Of a DNA stretch of 56,710 nt, positions 47,674 through 55,315 are shown piece by piece (the stretch's first letter is position 1; each line of letters starts with the position of its first letter). This DNA is from a virus, in IMG/VR virus record IMGVR_UViG_3300019763_000011, positions 1 through 56,710 of that record. One strand, given 5' to 3'. A program made the position numbers and the translations under genes. The notes below the pieces were generated by a model. It searched no databases and was not told the DNA's origin. It saw only the letters and a list, made by a program, of their open reading frames with translations.

Positions 47674-47702
47674 ATTATAGTATGTGTGTCACTTAATGTC
47701 AA
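47674..47702 (-). promoter_or_regulatory. Consensus sigma70 promoter of the HNH gene
   Basis: TTGACA, 17-nt spacer, TATAAT: full match to the consensus. Expected transcription start at about 47667, the A of the ATG. Confidence 0.75.
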
Positions 47703-48512
47703 TTACTCGTTAATCATTTCGTCTAATAGTTTTGTTTTAACCACACTGGTATAGATATCATATCCAACAAGTATAGAGTTACCATCTGTCCAACATTCTC
47801 TATCATCATTCTTTGGTAATGCACCACCAGCAACGATTAGCTTGAATTTATAAGGTTTGAGTATTTCGTTCAACATTTCGGAACATGATTTATCGTGATC
47901 AACCATATATGTCAACAATTGATTTGATGTTTTATTAAAGAATTCTATTCTGGCATCACTATTCATATTTGCCCACATTTCATCGATACGCATAACAGAA
48001 TCTCTAAGAGTATTCCAATCTTTGGCAATGTATTTCTTTTCACCTATGAGTCTATTATATAGTTCAGACAGTTCATAGTTAACATCAGCAATAGTGGTAT
48101 AATATCCTTTGAAACTATCCCAGAAATCACTAGCAGGGCATAATCCAATAGAAGAATTATCATAAGGTAGTACAAGGTATCGTTCATCCATAGTGCCATA
48201 TGCCCCATCAAGACTACTTGAGCATATAAGTGATTGACTTCTTTTAGGAAATTTAGACCATTGTTTTGAGTTATCTATCCATAGAGTATAATGATTATCA
48301 GTATTTGCTGATTTTCTATTGAATTTGGATGGTTCAACATAACCGAAGTCACTACGAATAGACACATGACCTCTAAATAGACCTTGTTTATCTTCTGTGA
48401 ATCGTCTCCATGCTTTACGACAGTTTTTCTTGATGATTTGTGCTGCTTCATCCATGTTAACGACTTTGGTTCTACCTTCTTTTGATTCTGATATAAACGA
48501 TTGTAATCTCAT
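47703..48512 (-). CDS. ADP-ribosyltransferase-like protein, clade B, with leader (269 aa)
   Basis: The leader is MRLQSFISE. Clade B blocks follow: GLFRGHVS (Arg motif, near residue 45), SANTDNHYTLWIDNSKQW, then QSLICSSSLDGAYG with YLVLPYDNSSIGLCP (Ser motif), and near the C-terminus RECWTDGNSILVGYDIY, the likely Glu motif. The same order occurs at 52966, 53890 and 56049. A late TATAAATA motif lies 31-38 nt upstream. Packaged enzyme is predicted; target unknown. It is the only member of this group on the minus strand. Confidence 0.65.
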   Translation of the reverse strand: MRLQSFISESKEGRTKVVNMDEAAQIIKKNCRKAWRRFTEDKQGLFRGHVSIRSDFGYVEPSKFNRKSANTDNHYTLWIDNSKQWSKFPKRSQSLICSSSLDGAYGTMDERYLVLPYDNSSIGLCPASDFWDSFKGYYTTIADVNYELSELYNRLIGEKKYIAKDWNTLRDSVMRIDEMWANMNSDARIEFFNKTSNQLLTYMVDHDKSCSEMLNEILKPYKFKLIVAGGALPKNDDRECWTDGNSILVGYDIYTSVVKTKLLDEMINE

Positions 48513-48542
48513 TGAATAATATTCTCCTGTGTGGTATACTAT

Positions 48543-48550
48543 TATTTATA
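48543..48550 (-). promoter_or_regulatory. Putative late promoter TATAAATA, leftward
   Basis: Exact octamer 31 nt before 48512. It directly abuts the -35 of the rightward early promoter at 48551. Confidence 0.5.
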
Positions 48551-48579
48551 TTTACAGTGATAATTTATGGTGTTATATT
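48551..48579 (+). promoter_or_regulatory. Sigma70-type promoter, rightward
   Basis: TTTACA, 17-nt spacer, TATATT, 20 nt before 48599. Confidence 0.55.
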
Positions 48580-48598
48580 ATAGGAAAAGGGGGTATAT

Positions 48599-48877
48599 AT
48601 GTCGTTCAAAGAGGGTGATAGTGTTAGGTTACTTCTGTGTAAAGATATGAATGTATCTTTACGTACTGAGTGGGCTGAGTGGTGGAAGAAAAACAAAAAT
48701 ACAGTATTCACTTTATCGGAATATCGGACAAATGGTAATTGGTTTATGAAATATCCTAATGGTGATACTGTGTATAATCTACGTGGTGGTGGTGATGACC
48801 CAATAACATTTAATCATACAGAGATATATGTATGTAATCCACCTATTAAATGGGAAGAGGATTTATTTGAGATATGA
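48599..48877 (+). CDS. LF-tail SH3-like protein, 92 aa
   Basis: MSFKEGDSVRLLLCKDMNVS, then NTVFTLSEYRTNGNWFMKYP. Trp-rich centre (EWAEWWKKN). Ends IKWEEDLFEI; GAGGA in the tail codons is the ribosome site of the next, overlapping gene. Confidence 0.65.
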   Translation: MSFKEGDSVRLLLCKDMNVSLRTEWAEWWKKNKNTVFTLSEYRTNGNWFMKYPNGDTVYNLRGGGDDPITFNHTEIYVCNPPIKWEEDLFEI

Positions 48878-49230
48878 TTAAATATTATGCACTAAATGAT
48901 GATAATATAGCAGTTGAGTGTAATATGGAGTATGCACTACTTTGTGGTACAGAGGATCTTGTTAGTAATATCATTCAACAAACAGATGTTAGTGATGGTT
49001 TGATGGTATCAACAATATTCTTGGGAATGGATCATTGTTTTGGTGGTAGTGAATCAACACCTTTGTTGTTTGAGACAATGTTGATGGGTAACACAGAAGA
49101 GGAAGAAGTATGTGTTAGATATGAAACATATGTTCAAGCAGTGGAAGGTCATTGGAATATGGTCAAAAGATATGGTGGTTCAAAACCAGTGTCGTTACCA
49201 TTGTTAGATGATAATCTGTTTATCTTATAG
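48874..49230 (+). CDS. LF tail added to a widespread phage protein type, 118 aa
   Basis: The body MVSTIFLGMDHCFGGSES, LLFETMLMGN, EEVCVRYETYVQAVEGHWNM belongs to the common phage family with a T-x-F-L-G-x-D-H-x-F-G core, an ETM segment and a closing A-x-x-G-H helix. Here the helix is followed by an extra KPVSLPLLDDNLFIL. No gene is coupled downstream and the tail codons are not a ribosome site. It ends in a 6-nt convergent overlap with the next gene. Confidence 0.7.
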   Translation: MIKYYALNDDNIAVECNMEYALLCGTEDLVSNIIQQTDVSDGLMVSTIFLGMDHCFGGSESTPLLFETMLMGNTEEEEVCVRYETYVQAVEGHWNMVKRYGGSKPVSLPLLDDNLFIL

Positions 49231-49485
49231 GGTGAACAGATCATCTTTGAAATGATTTGGTTGGTATTCACATAGATCAGTACAGTCATCTTTATCTAAG
49301 AATTGGTTTACCACATCCCATGTCATTTTATGTGTAATATTATCATCTAATGAGACAAACTCAATATGTTGTCGTATACAATCATTCATTACGCACACCC
49401 ATATAATGGGATCGTTAACTTCTGCCGAGTCAATCTCAATATATTGTTGTCCTCTAATAAAGTCTTTTGCCTTAGTCATTTTCAT
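49225..49485 (-). CDS. LF-tail protein, 86 aa
   Basis: MKMTKAKDFIRGQQYIEIDS, then PIIWVCVMNDCIRQHIEFVS, ending NHFKDDLFTL. Barrel-like strands again, with three Cys. Last gene of its two-gene unit, convergent with 48874; tail codons form no ribosome site. Start overlaps the upstream stop. Confidence 0.65.
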   Translation of the reverse strand: MKMTKAKDFIRGQQYIEIDSAEVNDPIIWVCVMNDCIRQHIEFVSLDDNITHKMTWDVVNQFLDKDDCTDLCEYQPNHFKDDLFTL

Positions 49486-49886
49486 GATGGATTCGTAATC
49501 ATTGAATATAGAGTTAGTTTCTTGGTTAGTTTTATTCCCATCTTATTAAGAAGAATAGACCATATAATAGAAGAAATTGAAATTACATTACTTGACCATA
49601 CATATACAACAGGAAGACCAATGCCATAAATTGATACTGACAAAATGAGTAATATGATTAATATAGCAACAACCATAACATTGAGATACCAAGTAGCAGA
49701 GAAGTTCAATACTTTCACTAAGTCACGATGAACAGTAAGTTCTTGTTCTCGTTCATATATCAGTTGTCTAGGCACATCTTGTCTTATCTTTGACAACACT
49801 CGTGCGGCATCAGTATAATCATTATCCATACCATGTAGAAATATTTTTTCACATTCTTTCATCATTTTTCTTTCGGATCTTGTCAT
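49482..49886 (-). CDS. Two-span membrane protein, 134 aa
   Basis: A charged N-terminal half with a helix rich in Arg, Asp and Glu (ERKMMKECEKIFLHGMD), two spans at about 66-90 (TWYLNVMVVAILIILLILSV) and 93-115 (LPVVYVWSSNVISISSIIWS), and a short basic end. Behind a sigma70-type promoter. Function unknown. Confidence 0.6.
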   Translation of the reverse strand: MTRSERKMMKECEKIFLHGMDNDYTDAARVLSKIRQDVPRQLIYEREQELTVHRDLVKVLNFSATWYLNVMVVAILIILLILSVSIYGIGLPVVYVWSSNVISISSIIWSILLNKMGIKLTKKLTLYSMITNPS

Positions 49887-49919
49887 TCGTATATCCCTTT
49901 CCAGATTTTAGTTAAGATG

Positions 49920-49948
49920 ATAGTATCATAGGTGTAAGTGAGTGTCAA
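49920..49948 (-). promoter_or_regulatory. Sigma70-type promoter, leftward
   Basis: TTGACA, 17-nt spacer, TACTAT, 34 nt before 49886. Confidence 0.65.
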
Positions 49949-49962
49949 ATATTATAAATATA

Positions 49963-49970
49963 ACTGAAAC
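49963..49970 (+). promoter_or_regulatory. Putative late promoter TATAAATA, rightward
   Basis: Exact octamer 20 nt before the start at 49990, at the head of the long leader-bearing operon; an early leftward promoter is back to back with it. Confidence 0.5.
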
Positions 49971-49989
49971 CAAAATATATGGAGAATAT

Positions 49990-50973
49990 ATGAGATTTGA
50001 AGATTTACTATTGAATGAGAAGGCAATGACACCGAAACAGGCTATCAAGTTTGCTACTGATACTGATTATAATAATATATCAAGTGCGTCAGAGAAAGAG
50101 TTCATTGAGACATGGAAAATGATAACCAAGGAGTGTAAAGGTTTCATTCGTGAATTGAGGAAAGGTGATCAATTATTGTTTAGAGGTATGAAAAACATAG
50201 ACAATATGGGTAGCAGAGTACCGAGGAAGAATCGTAGACCTTTGGATACACCAACCGCAGTAAGTGACAAAGCCGATGAAATAATATTAGAGTTATTTGG
50301 ATGGAAACCGAGACAAGAGGGTTTATTCACAACAGGAAATACATTGTTTGCTGGTGGGTATGGTGATATTTGCATGGTCTTTCCGGTAGACAAGTATGAT
50401 ATACTATGGAGTTCAAAGACAACTGATGCATATTCCAAATTAAGAGATAGGTCAATTGGTGATTACATTAGGAAGAACTACACAAAAGAATTGAAGACAA
50501 TGTATGATAAAAAATTTGCTGAGGGACATGAGGGTGTGTATCGGATAAGAGATAAAGGATATAATGTACCACTCCAAAAGAAATATAGGATTAAAAAAGC
50601 TGCAATCAAGTATTATGTTGATTATATTAAACAAAGTAACTTGATTCAAGGGGATGTAGAAGAGTTCGTAAAAGATAATATATATTGGGACCCAGAGAGG
50701 TCATTTGATGGTTTCCTTAATTGGGTAAGACATGGGTATTTTCTTGATGAAGGTAGGAAGTCGTGGCCAGAAGGATTTGATAAATTATTCAGTGATGCTG
50801 TTGAGAAGATGGTAATTGATGAACTTGATTATAATGATAAAGATTTAAGAAAGGCGATACAATCAGGTAATGAGATTCAAGTAAAGTGTGACAAATACTA
50901 TTACATTGGACTGGAATGTATGCCATTAGTTGAATTATGTTTATGGGGTAAGACGATAAGGAGTGAAATTTAA
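49990..50973 (+). CDS. ADP-ribosyltransferase-like protein, clade A, with leader (327 aa)
   Basis: Start at 49990 (MRFEDLLLNEKAM) because GGAG precedes it at 5 nt; an in-frame ATG at 49942 lies before the late motif. Clade A blocks: LLFRGMKN (Arg motif), PRKNRRPLDTP, FGWKPRQEGLFTTGN with GGYGDICMVFPVDKYDILWS (Ser motif), a 140-residue insertion, and GNEIQVKCDKYYYIG (Glu motif) near the end. First gene of a nine-gene run of virion-type genes. Its stop overlaps the next start. Confidence 0.7.
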   Translation: MRFEDLLLNEKAMTPKQAIKFATDTDYNNISSASEKEFIETWKMITKECKGFIRELRKGDQLLFRGMKNIDNMGSRVPRKNRRPLDTPTAVSDKADEIILELFGWKPRQEGLFTTGNTLFAGGYGDICMVFPVDKYDILWSSKTTDAYSKLRDRSIGDYIRKNYTKELKTMYDKKFAEGHEGVYRIRDKGYNVPLQKKYRIKKAAIKYYVDYIKQSNLIQGDVEEFVKDNIYWDPERSFDGFLNWVRHGYFLDEGRKSWPEGFDKLFSDAVEKMVIDELDYNDKDLRKAIQSGNEIQVKCDKYYYIGLECMPLVELCLWGKTIRSEI

Positions 50974-51623
50974 TGAGATTACAACAATACATAACAGAAG
51001 GTGTTAGTGTAAAATATGATGACATATATGATATAATACCACTAATAAAACGTGATTGTAAGAAGTGGATTAATGAAAGTAACGGACAGTTTGCGTTTAG
51101 AGGTATGAAAAACAAACCATTATTTATTAAACATGACGTAAGGAAAAACAGAAAACCAAAAGATACATCAAAGTCCCAACATGAATTGATGGATAACGTG
51201 ATGAATGACAAATTTGGATGGCATCCTCGTTCTGAGGGTTTGTTTTGTTCGGGTGATATGATGTCAACAACTGATTATGGTGTTCCATACATGATATTTC
51301 CTATAGGTGATTATAGATATGTATGGAACCCAAAAGTTAAAGATAGTTTTCTTGATACTTCTAACTTTTCATCATGGTGGGTCCAATTACTGAGTATTGC
51401 TATCGAAGATAAATTCTTAAATAAATTTATTATGGAAAAATCAACTAAAAAAATGTTGAAGGGGTACATTGATACTGGATTAAGTAACGCATTAAGACGA
51501 GATAATGAGGTAATGGTCGAATGTAAAGAGTATTATGCTATACGAGCAGAATCCATACATAGTGTATATAATGATGACGCTCCATATGCATCATTCACAG
51601 ACTTTTTGGTGGATATATCATGA
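50973..51623 (+). CDS. ADP-ribosyltransferase-like protein, clade A, with leader (216 aa)
   Basis: Leader MRLQQYITE, identical to that of the next gene. Blocks: FAFRGMKNKPLF, KNRKPKDT, FGWHPRSEGLFCSGD with STTDYGVPYMIFPIGDYRYV, then DNEVMVECKEYYAI near the C-terminus. It is the short form without the long insertion seen at 49990 and 20440. Overlaps both neighbours. Confidence 0.7.
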   Translation: MRLQQYITEGVSVKYDDIYDIIPLIKRDCKKWINESNGQFAFRGMKNKPLFIKHDVRKNRKPKDTSKSQHELMDNVMNDKFGWHPRSEGLFCSGDMMSTTDYGVPYMIFPIGDYRYVWNPKVKDSFLDTSNFSSWWVQLLSIAIEDKFLNKFIMEKSTKKMLKGYIDTGLSNALRRDNEVMVECKEYYAIRAESIHSVYNDDAPYASFTDFLVDIS

Positions 51624-52216
51624 GATTACAACAATACATAACAGAGAAGGCATCAAAGAACACCATTGTATGTGATGTTCAACCAATGTATGAACAATAT
51701 CAGTCATTTGAGACATATGAGTTCACTGAATTCCTTAATACTCAAACTAAACAAGTTATGTATTATTTCAATGGACCTGATACTGTTGGTACTGATACAG
51801 AGAGTGATATCAAATACTGGTTGATTGAGAATGGATTGAATGAGGAAAAACTCAATGATATCACATTCTTTGATAAGGGGTATGCATATTTCCGATCATT
51901 TATGGATGAAGGTATATCCGAACATACAATAATCAAGATGATTAGATATATGTTCAAGACAAGACAATGGGATTCACGTGATATAGAAAATGAAGAGTGG
52001 GAGAAGGCATTGGGTAGTGACTATGATAGTGATGTTGAACATATGTTAGACAGTGGTGATATGATTTATCCACCTGATATTGATATTCGTCAACTAAGGC
52101 AACACGGTGGAGGGTATATCGTAGGTGGTGGTAAGAGAGAATGTTTGGCAGAACTTCAATTATTGATGTCTGCGTTTAATATAAAAGCAAGAGAAATTAA
52201 AAGATATGTATATTAG
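51620..52216 (+). CDS. Isochorismatase-like hydrolase with leader (198 aa)
   Basis: After MRLQQYITE comes TIVCDVQPMYEQYQ (residues about 15-28), a strand ending in D-x-Q as in the isochorismatase-like superfamily. A central part with VMYYFNGPD follows, then GYIVGGGKRECLAELQLLMS near the C-terminus, where the Cys sits in the position of the catalytic Cys after a glycine strand. The Asp-Cys arrangement is clear; the family Lys is not certain. Such enzymes hydrolyse amides or enol ethers, e.g. nicotinamide. That would be suggestive beside ADP-ribosyltransferases, which release nicotinamide, but no substrate can be read from sequence. Confidence 0.5.
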   Translation: MRLQQYITEKASKNTIVCDVQPMYEQYQSFETYEFTEFLNTQTKQVMYYFNGPDTVGTDTESDIKYWLIENGLNEEKLNDITFFDKGYAYFRSFMDEGISEHTIIKMIRYMFKTRQWDSRDIENEEWEKALGSDYDSDVEHMLDSGDMIYPPDIDIRQLRQHGGGYIVGGGKRECLAELQLLMSAFNIKAREIKRYVY

Positions 52217-52225
52217 GAGATTATA

Positions 52226-52942
52226 ATGGTAAATTTAAAAGGTGCTTATGTTACAAAAGATGTGAAATTGGATAGATTACCCGATTTCGATGAAAGAAGT
52301 AAAAACTTTCCTATCAGAGAGTTGTCTGGTTCAAAGAAACAACGGTCATACACTTGGCGTTGTAATGAACAATTAGATCAAGGACCAGATGGTGCATGTG
52401 TTGGGTTTGGTGTTGCACATGAGTTAATCGCAAGACCAGCAGAAGTTAAAGGTATCACTGACACTTATGCAAAACAGAATATCTATTGGGAAGCACAGAA
52501 GATTGATCCTTGGGATGGTGGTAGTTATCCCGGTGCATCACCATTTTATGAAGGAACAAGTGTTCTTGCTGGTGTTAAAGTAGTTCATAAAATGGGTTGG
52601 ATTGATTCATATCGTTGGGCATTTGGATTGGAAGACTTGATTCTTGGTGTTGGTCATAATGGTCCAGCCGTTATTGGTGTTGGATGGCACGGCAACATGT
52701 TTCAACCTGATTCAGATGGTTACATTCACGCATCAGGTGGTATCTATGGTGGTCACTGTGTATTAGTAAATGCAGTTAATGTTAAGAAACAACGATTTAC
52801 TATTCATAACTCATGGGGTAAATCATGGGGTATGAATGGTGAGTGTTATATTTCATTTGAAGATATGGGTAAACTATTGGCAGATCGGGGAGAAGCAGTA
52901 TTCTTCTTAAAACGTCATAACAAAAAACAACCACAAATATAA
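52226..52942 (+). CDS. Papain-like (C1) cysteine protease
   Basis: A 238-residue protein with the C1 triad in order: Gln52 and Cys58 in EQLDQGPDGACVGFG, His177 in GGIYGGHCVLVNA, and Asn195 in FTIHNSWGKSWG. The Cys motif has Ala before Cys and lacks the C-x-W of plant papains, as in bacterial members. There is no signal peptide and no leader of the packaged type. It lies within the leader-bearing operon, 10 nt after the hydrolase gene. It may act on virion precursors, on host proteins or on the cell envelope; no target is evident. C1 proteases are uncommon in phages outside a few large T4-like genomes. Confidence 0.85.
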   Translation: MVNLKGAYVTKDVKLDRLPDFDERSKNFPIRELSGSKKQRSYTWRCNEQLDQGPDGACVGFGVAHELIARPAEVKGITDTYAKQNIYWEAQKIDPWDGGSYPGASPFYEGTSVLAGVKVVHKMGWIDSYRWAFGLEDLILGVGHNGPAVIGVGWHGNMFQPDSDGYIHASGGIYGGHCVLVNAVNVKKQRFTIHNSWGKSWGMNGECYISFEDMGKLLADRGEAVFFLKRHNKKQPQI

Positions 52943-52965
52943 TTAAAGTATGGAGGAATAATAGT

Positions 52966-53862
52966 ATGAGATTGGATCATTTTTTGGTGGAAGGTAGATC
53001 AAAATCACTAAAATTACAACAATTCAGAGATGAACTTGGTAGTGGGAAATATTCCGATGTATTAAAGTATTATAAAAGTTTGGATGATCCCACATCAGGG
53101 TTTATATACAGAGGTAATCGGTCATCCGATACATTGGCTGTTGTAGACCCTAAGACATCAACTAGGACTAGTCAAAACACAGATAATTATTACACTCTTT
53201 TTATTGATAATGATCCATCGTGGTCTAAATTCCCTAAAAGGAGTAAGTCACTAATCTGTACAACTGATTACTCAAAATCAATATTATATGGTAATGGTTA
53301 TGTAATGTTCCCTGTTAACGGATCGGATATAGGAATTTGTCCAAAGGGAGATATATGGGGTAGTTTTAAGGGGTTAGAGTCTAGTGGGGGTAATGATGGG
53401 TTTTTGGCATTACTTTTTGAGTCATTTAACGATATGTTTACTGTTATTAACAAAAGCGGGGAGATAAAAGAATGTTTTAATGAAGATTTTTCTATAGAGT
53501 CTCTTGTGAATAGTATGCTTAGCAGATCTAAGCCAACTAAACATAAAACTTATGATGATGACATTGGAACATTTAAGAAACAACTGAAATATCTCGACCA
53601 ACACATCAAAAAGAACGGACCAGATATATATTTGGGGTATCTACCTCTGATTGATAAGTTGTTTAATACATTTTACAAAGGTGATATGTATAAGTGTATA
53701 TCTGATATACTTGATCCCAAAAGAAGTGGGTTTAAGTTACAAAAGGTTGGCAAAAAACTACCAACCAATGGACATGAAGTATGGACTGATGGTAAATGTT
53801 TAATGATGGATGTTCATCTTTTTGGTCAATTACATGATTCAGGTGAATTGTATGATTTGTAA
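52966..53862 (+). CDS. ADP-ribosyltransferase-like protein, clade B, with leader (298 aa)
   Basis: Leader MRLDHFLVEGRSKS. Blocks: GFIYRGNRS, SQNTDNYYTLFIDNDPSW, KSLICTTDYSKSILYG with VMFPVNGSDIGICP, a long charged middle, and HEVWTDGKCLMMDVHLFG. The second residue of the S-T-S type motif is conserved but the last Ser is Asp here, so activity should be tested, not assumed. Ribosome site TGGAGGA. Confidence 0.65.
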   Translation: MRLDHFLVEGRSKSLKLQQFRDELGSGKYSDVLKYYKSLDDPTSGFIYRGNRSSDTLAVVDPKTSTRTSQNTDNYYTLFIDNDPSWSKFPKRSKSLICTTDYSKSILYGNGYVMFPVNGSDIGICPKGDIWGSFKGLESSGGNDGFLALLFESFNDMFTVINKSGEIKECFNEDFSIESLVNSMLSRSKPTKHKTYDDDIGTFKKQLKYLDQHIKKNGPDIYLGYLPLIDKLFNTFYKGDMYKCISDILDPKRSGFKLQKVGKKLPTNGHEVWTDGKCLMMDVHLFGQLHDSGELYDL

Positions 53863-53889
53863 AGAAATCACTAAAGAGGGTGGAAGTAT

Positions 53890-54729
53890 ATGAAATTACA
53901 GAGATATTTAATAGAAGGTCGTACCCAGAGTCTACCAAAAGATGAATTCGAAAAACTGTTGAGAACTGACTATAGAGATTCTGTTATGTCAGTAATCAAT
54001 GGAAAAGGGATGTTGTTTCGTGGTAACAAAGATACTCCACAATATGGATATGTTGATACTTCAAAGGGGAAACTTAGACGATCTGCAAATACAAGTAATG
54101 AATATACACTGTGTATTGATAATTCGTCAAGGTGGAAGAATTACCCTCGACGTGGTAGATCATTAATATGTTCCACCAGTTTATTATATGCTATTAATTA
54201 TGGTCATCTTAATATTGTATTACCTATCAATGGATCATCTATAGGTATATGTTCTGATGACGATTTTTGGTATAGTTTCCCATATATAGAGAAAGTGTTG
54301 CATATTAGAGATATGGATTCATTCAATAGTGAATTCAGGGATCTATTACGTTGGGGTACAGGTAATAGAACCAATGATAAAAATTGGGCACAACTTAGAT
54401 CGGCAATGAAAGAATTTGATAAGAAATTTGAGAATTATAATTATGACTGGGACAATGTGTTTTCTGAAATATATTCGGGGATTAATTATACAAAATCTGC
54501 TTCTGCATGGGATGACGCATGGAAGGGTAGTTTACAAAAAACTATCAATGATATAATAGATCCTGTAAATAATGAATTCAAGTTAGTCAATATTGGTGAC
54601 CAGTTTGATGATGATTGTGAAGCATGGTTTAGTGGTAAATCACTTGTTATCAATACTAACTATTTTGGTGACAAAGGTGAATATGAAAAAACATTGAATT
54701 ATTTGATGTCAGTTATGGAGGGACATTAG
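53890..54729 (+). CDS. ADP-ribosyltransferase-like protein, clade B, with leader (279 aa)
   Basis: Leader MKLQRYLIEGRTQS. Blocks: MLFRGNKDT, SANTSNEYTLCIDNSSRW, RSLICSTSLLYAINYG (a clean S-T-S) with IVLPINGSSIGIC, then CEAWFSGKSLVINTNYFG. Closest relative in the window is the partial gene at 56049. Both have EELLRTDY/EKLLRTDY near residue 25. Confidence 0.7.
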   Translation: MKLQRYLIEGRTQSLPKDEFEKLLRTDYRDSVMSVINGKGMLFRGNKDTPQYGYVDTSKGKLRRSANTSNEYTLCIDNSSRWKNYPRRGRSLICSTSLLYAINYGHLNIVLPINGSSIGICSDDDFWYSFPYIEKVLHIRDMDSFNSEFRDLLRWGTGNRTNDKNWAQLRSAMKEFDKKFENYNYDWDNVFSEIYSGINYTKSASAWDDAWKGSLQKTINDIIDPVNNEFKLVNIGDQFDDDCEAWFSGKSLVINTNYFGDKGEYEKTLNYLMSVMEGH

Positions 54730-54733
54730 GTTT

Positions 54734-55315
54734 ATGAAATTACAGAGATATATAAATGAAATGGGGTTTGATGAGGAACAGGATTTATGGCAAAAAGAGA
54801 TCTTGCCCAAACTTGAAAAGGATTGTAAACCATTCCTCAAAGAAAAGACATTACTTTATAGAGGTTTTGGTAGAAGATTTGATTTCGAATTTATCATACC
54901 TCGTAAGGATAGAAGACCATTGGATAGCCCACAGTGGTTCCATGATGGTTTCGATAATGCATCTAAAAAAGTGTTTGGTTGGAAGTCGAGATCAGAGGGA
55001 GTCTTTGCATCATCTACATATTCAACAGCTAGTGCTTATGCTGGTAGTGGTACAGTGGCAATGGTATTCCCTAAAGGTAAATTCAAGTATATCTGGTCAT
55101 CAAAGATCAATGATTTATTTGATGAACTCAATGATGAAGATTTCTCAATATTTGATGATGAAACTGCGTGGGTTCAATTCGTAAAACAGAACTACCAAGA
55201 TAATAATTTAAGATCGGTTCGCAACGAAAACACAGAGATTATGTTGTATTGTCCTAATGGATATTACGCGGTGGATGTGGCGTTTGATGAGGCTGTAAAA
55301 AAGGTGTTATTATGA
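54734..55315 (+). CDS. ADP-ribosyltransferase-like protein, clade A, with leader (193 aa)
   Basis: Leader MKLQRYINE. Blocks: LLYRGFGRR, PRKDRRPLDSP, FGWKSRSEGVFASSTYSTAS (best S-T-S-like match of clade A) with VAMVFPKGKFKYIWSS, then NTEIMLYCPNGYYAV. A compact form of only 193 residues, about the minimal size of the fold. Its stop overlaps the next start (ATGA). Confidence 0.7.
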   Translation: MKLQRYINEMGFDEEQDLWQKEILPKLEKDCKPFLKEKTLLYRGFGRRFDFEFIIPRKDRRPLDSPQWFHDGFDNASKKVFGWKSRSEGVFASSTYSTASAYAGSGTVAMVFPKGKFKYIWSSKINDLFDELNDEDFSIFDDETAWVQFVKQNYQDNNLRSVRNENTEIMLYCPNGYYAVDVAFDEAVKKVLL

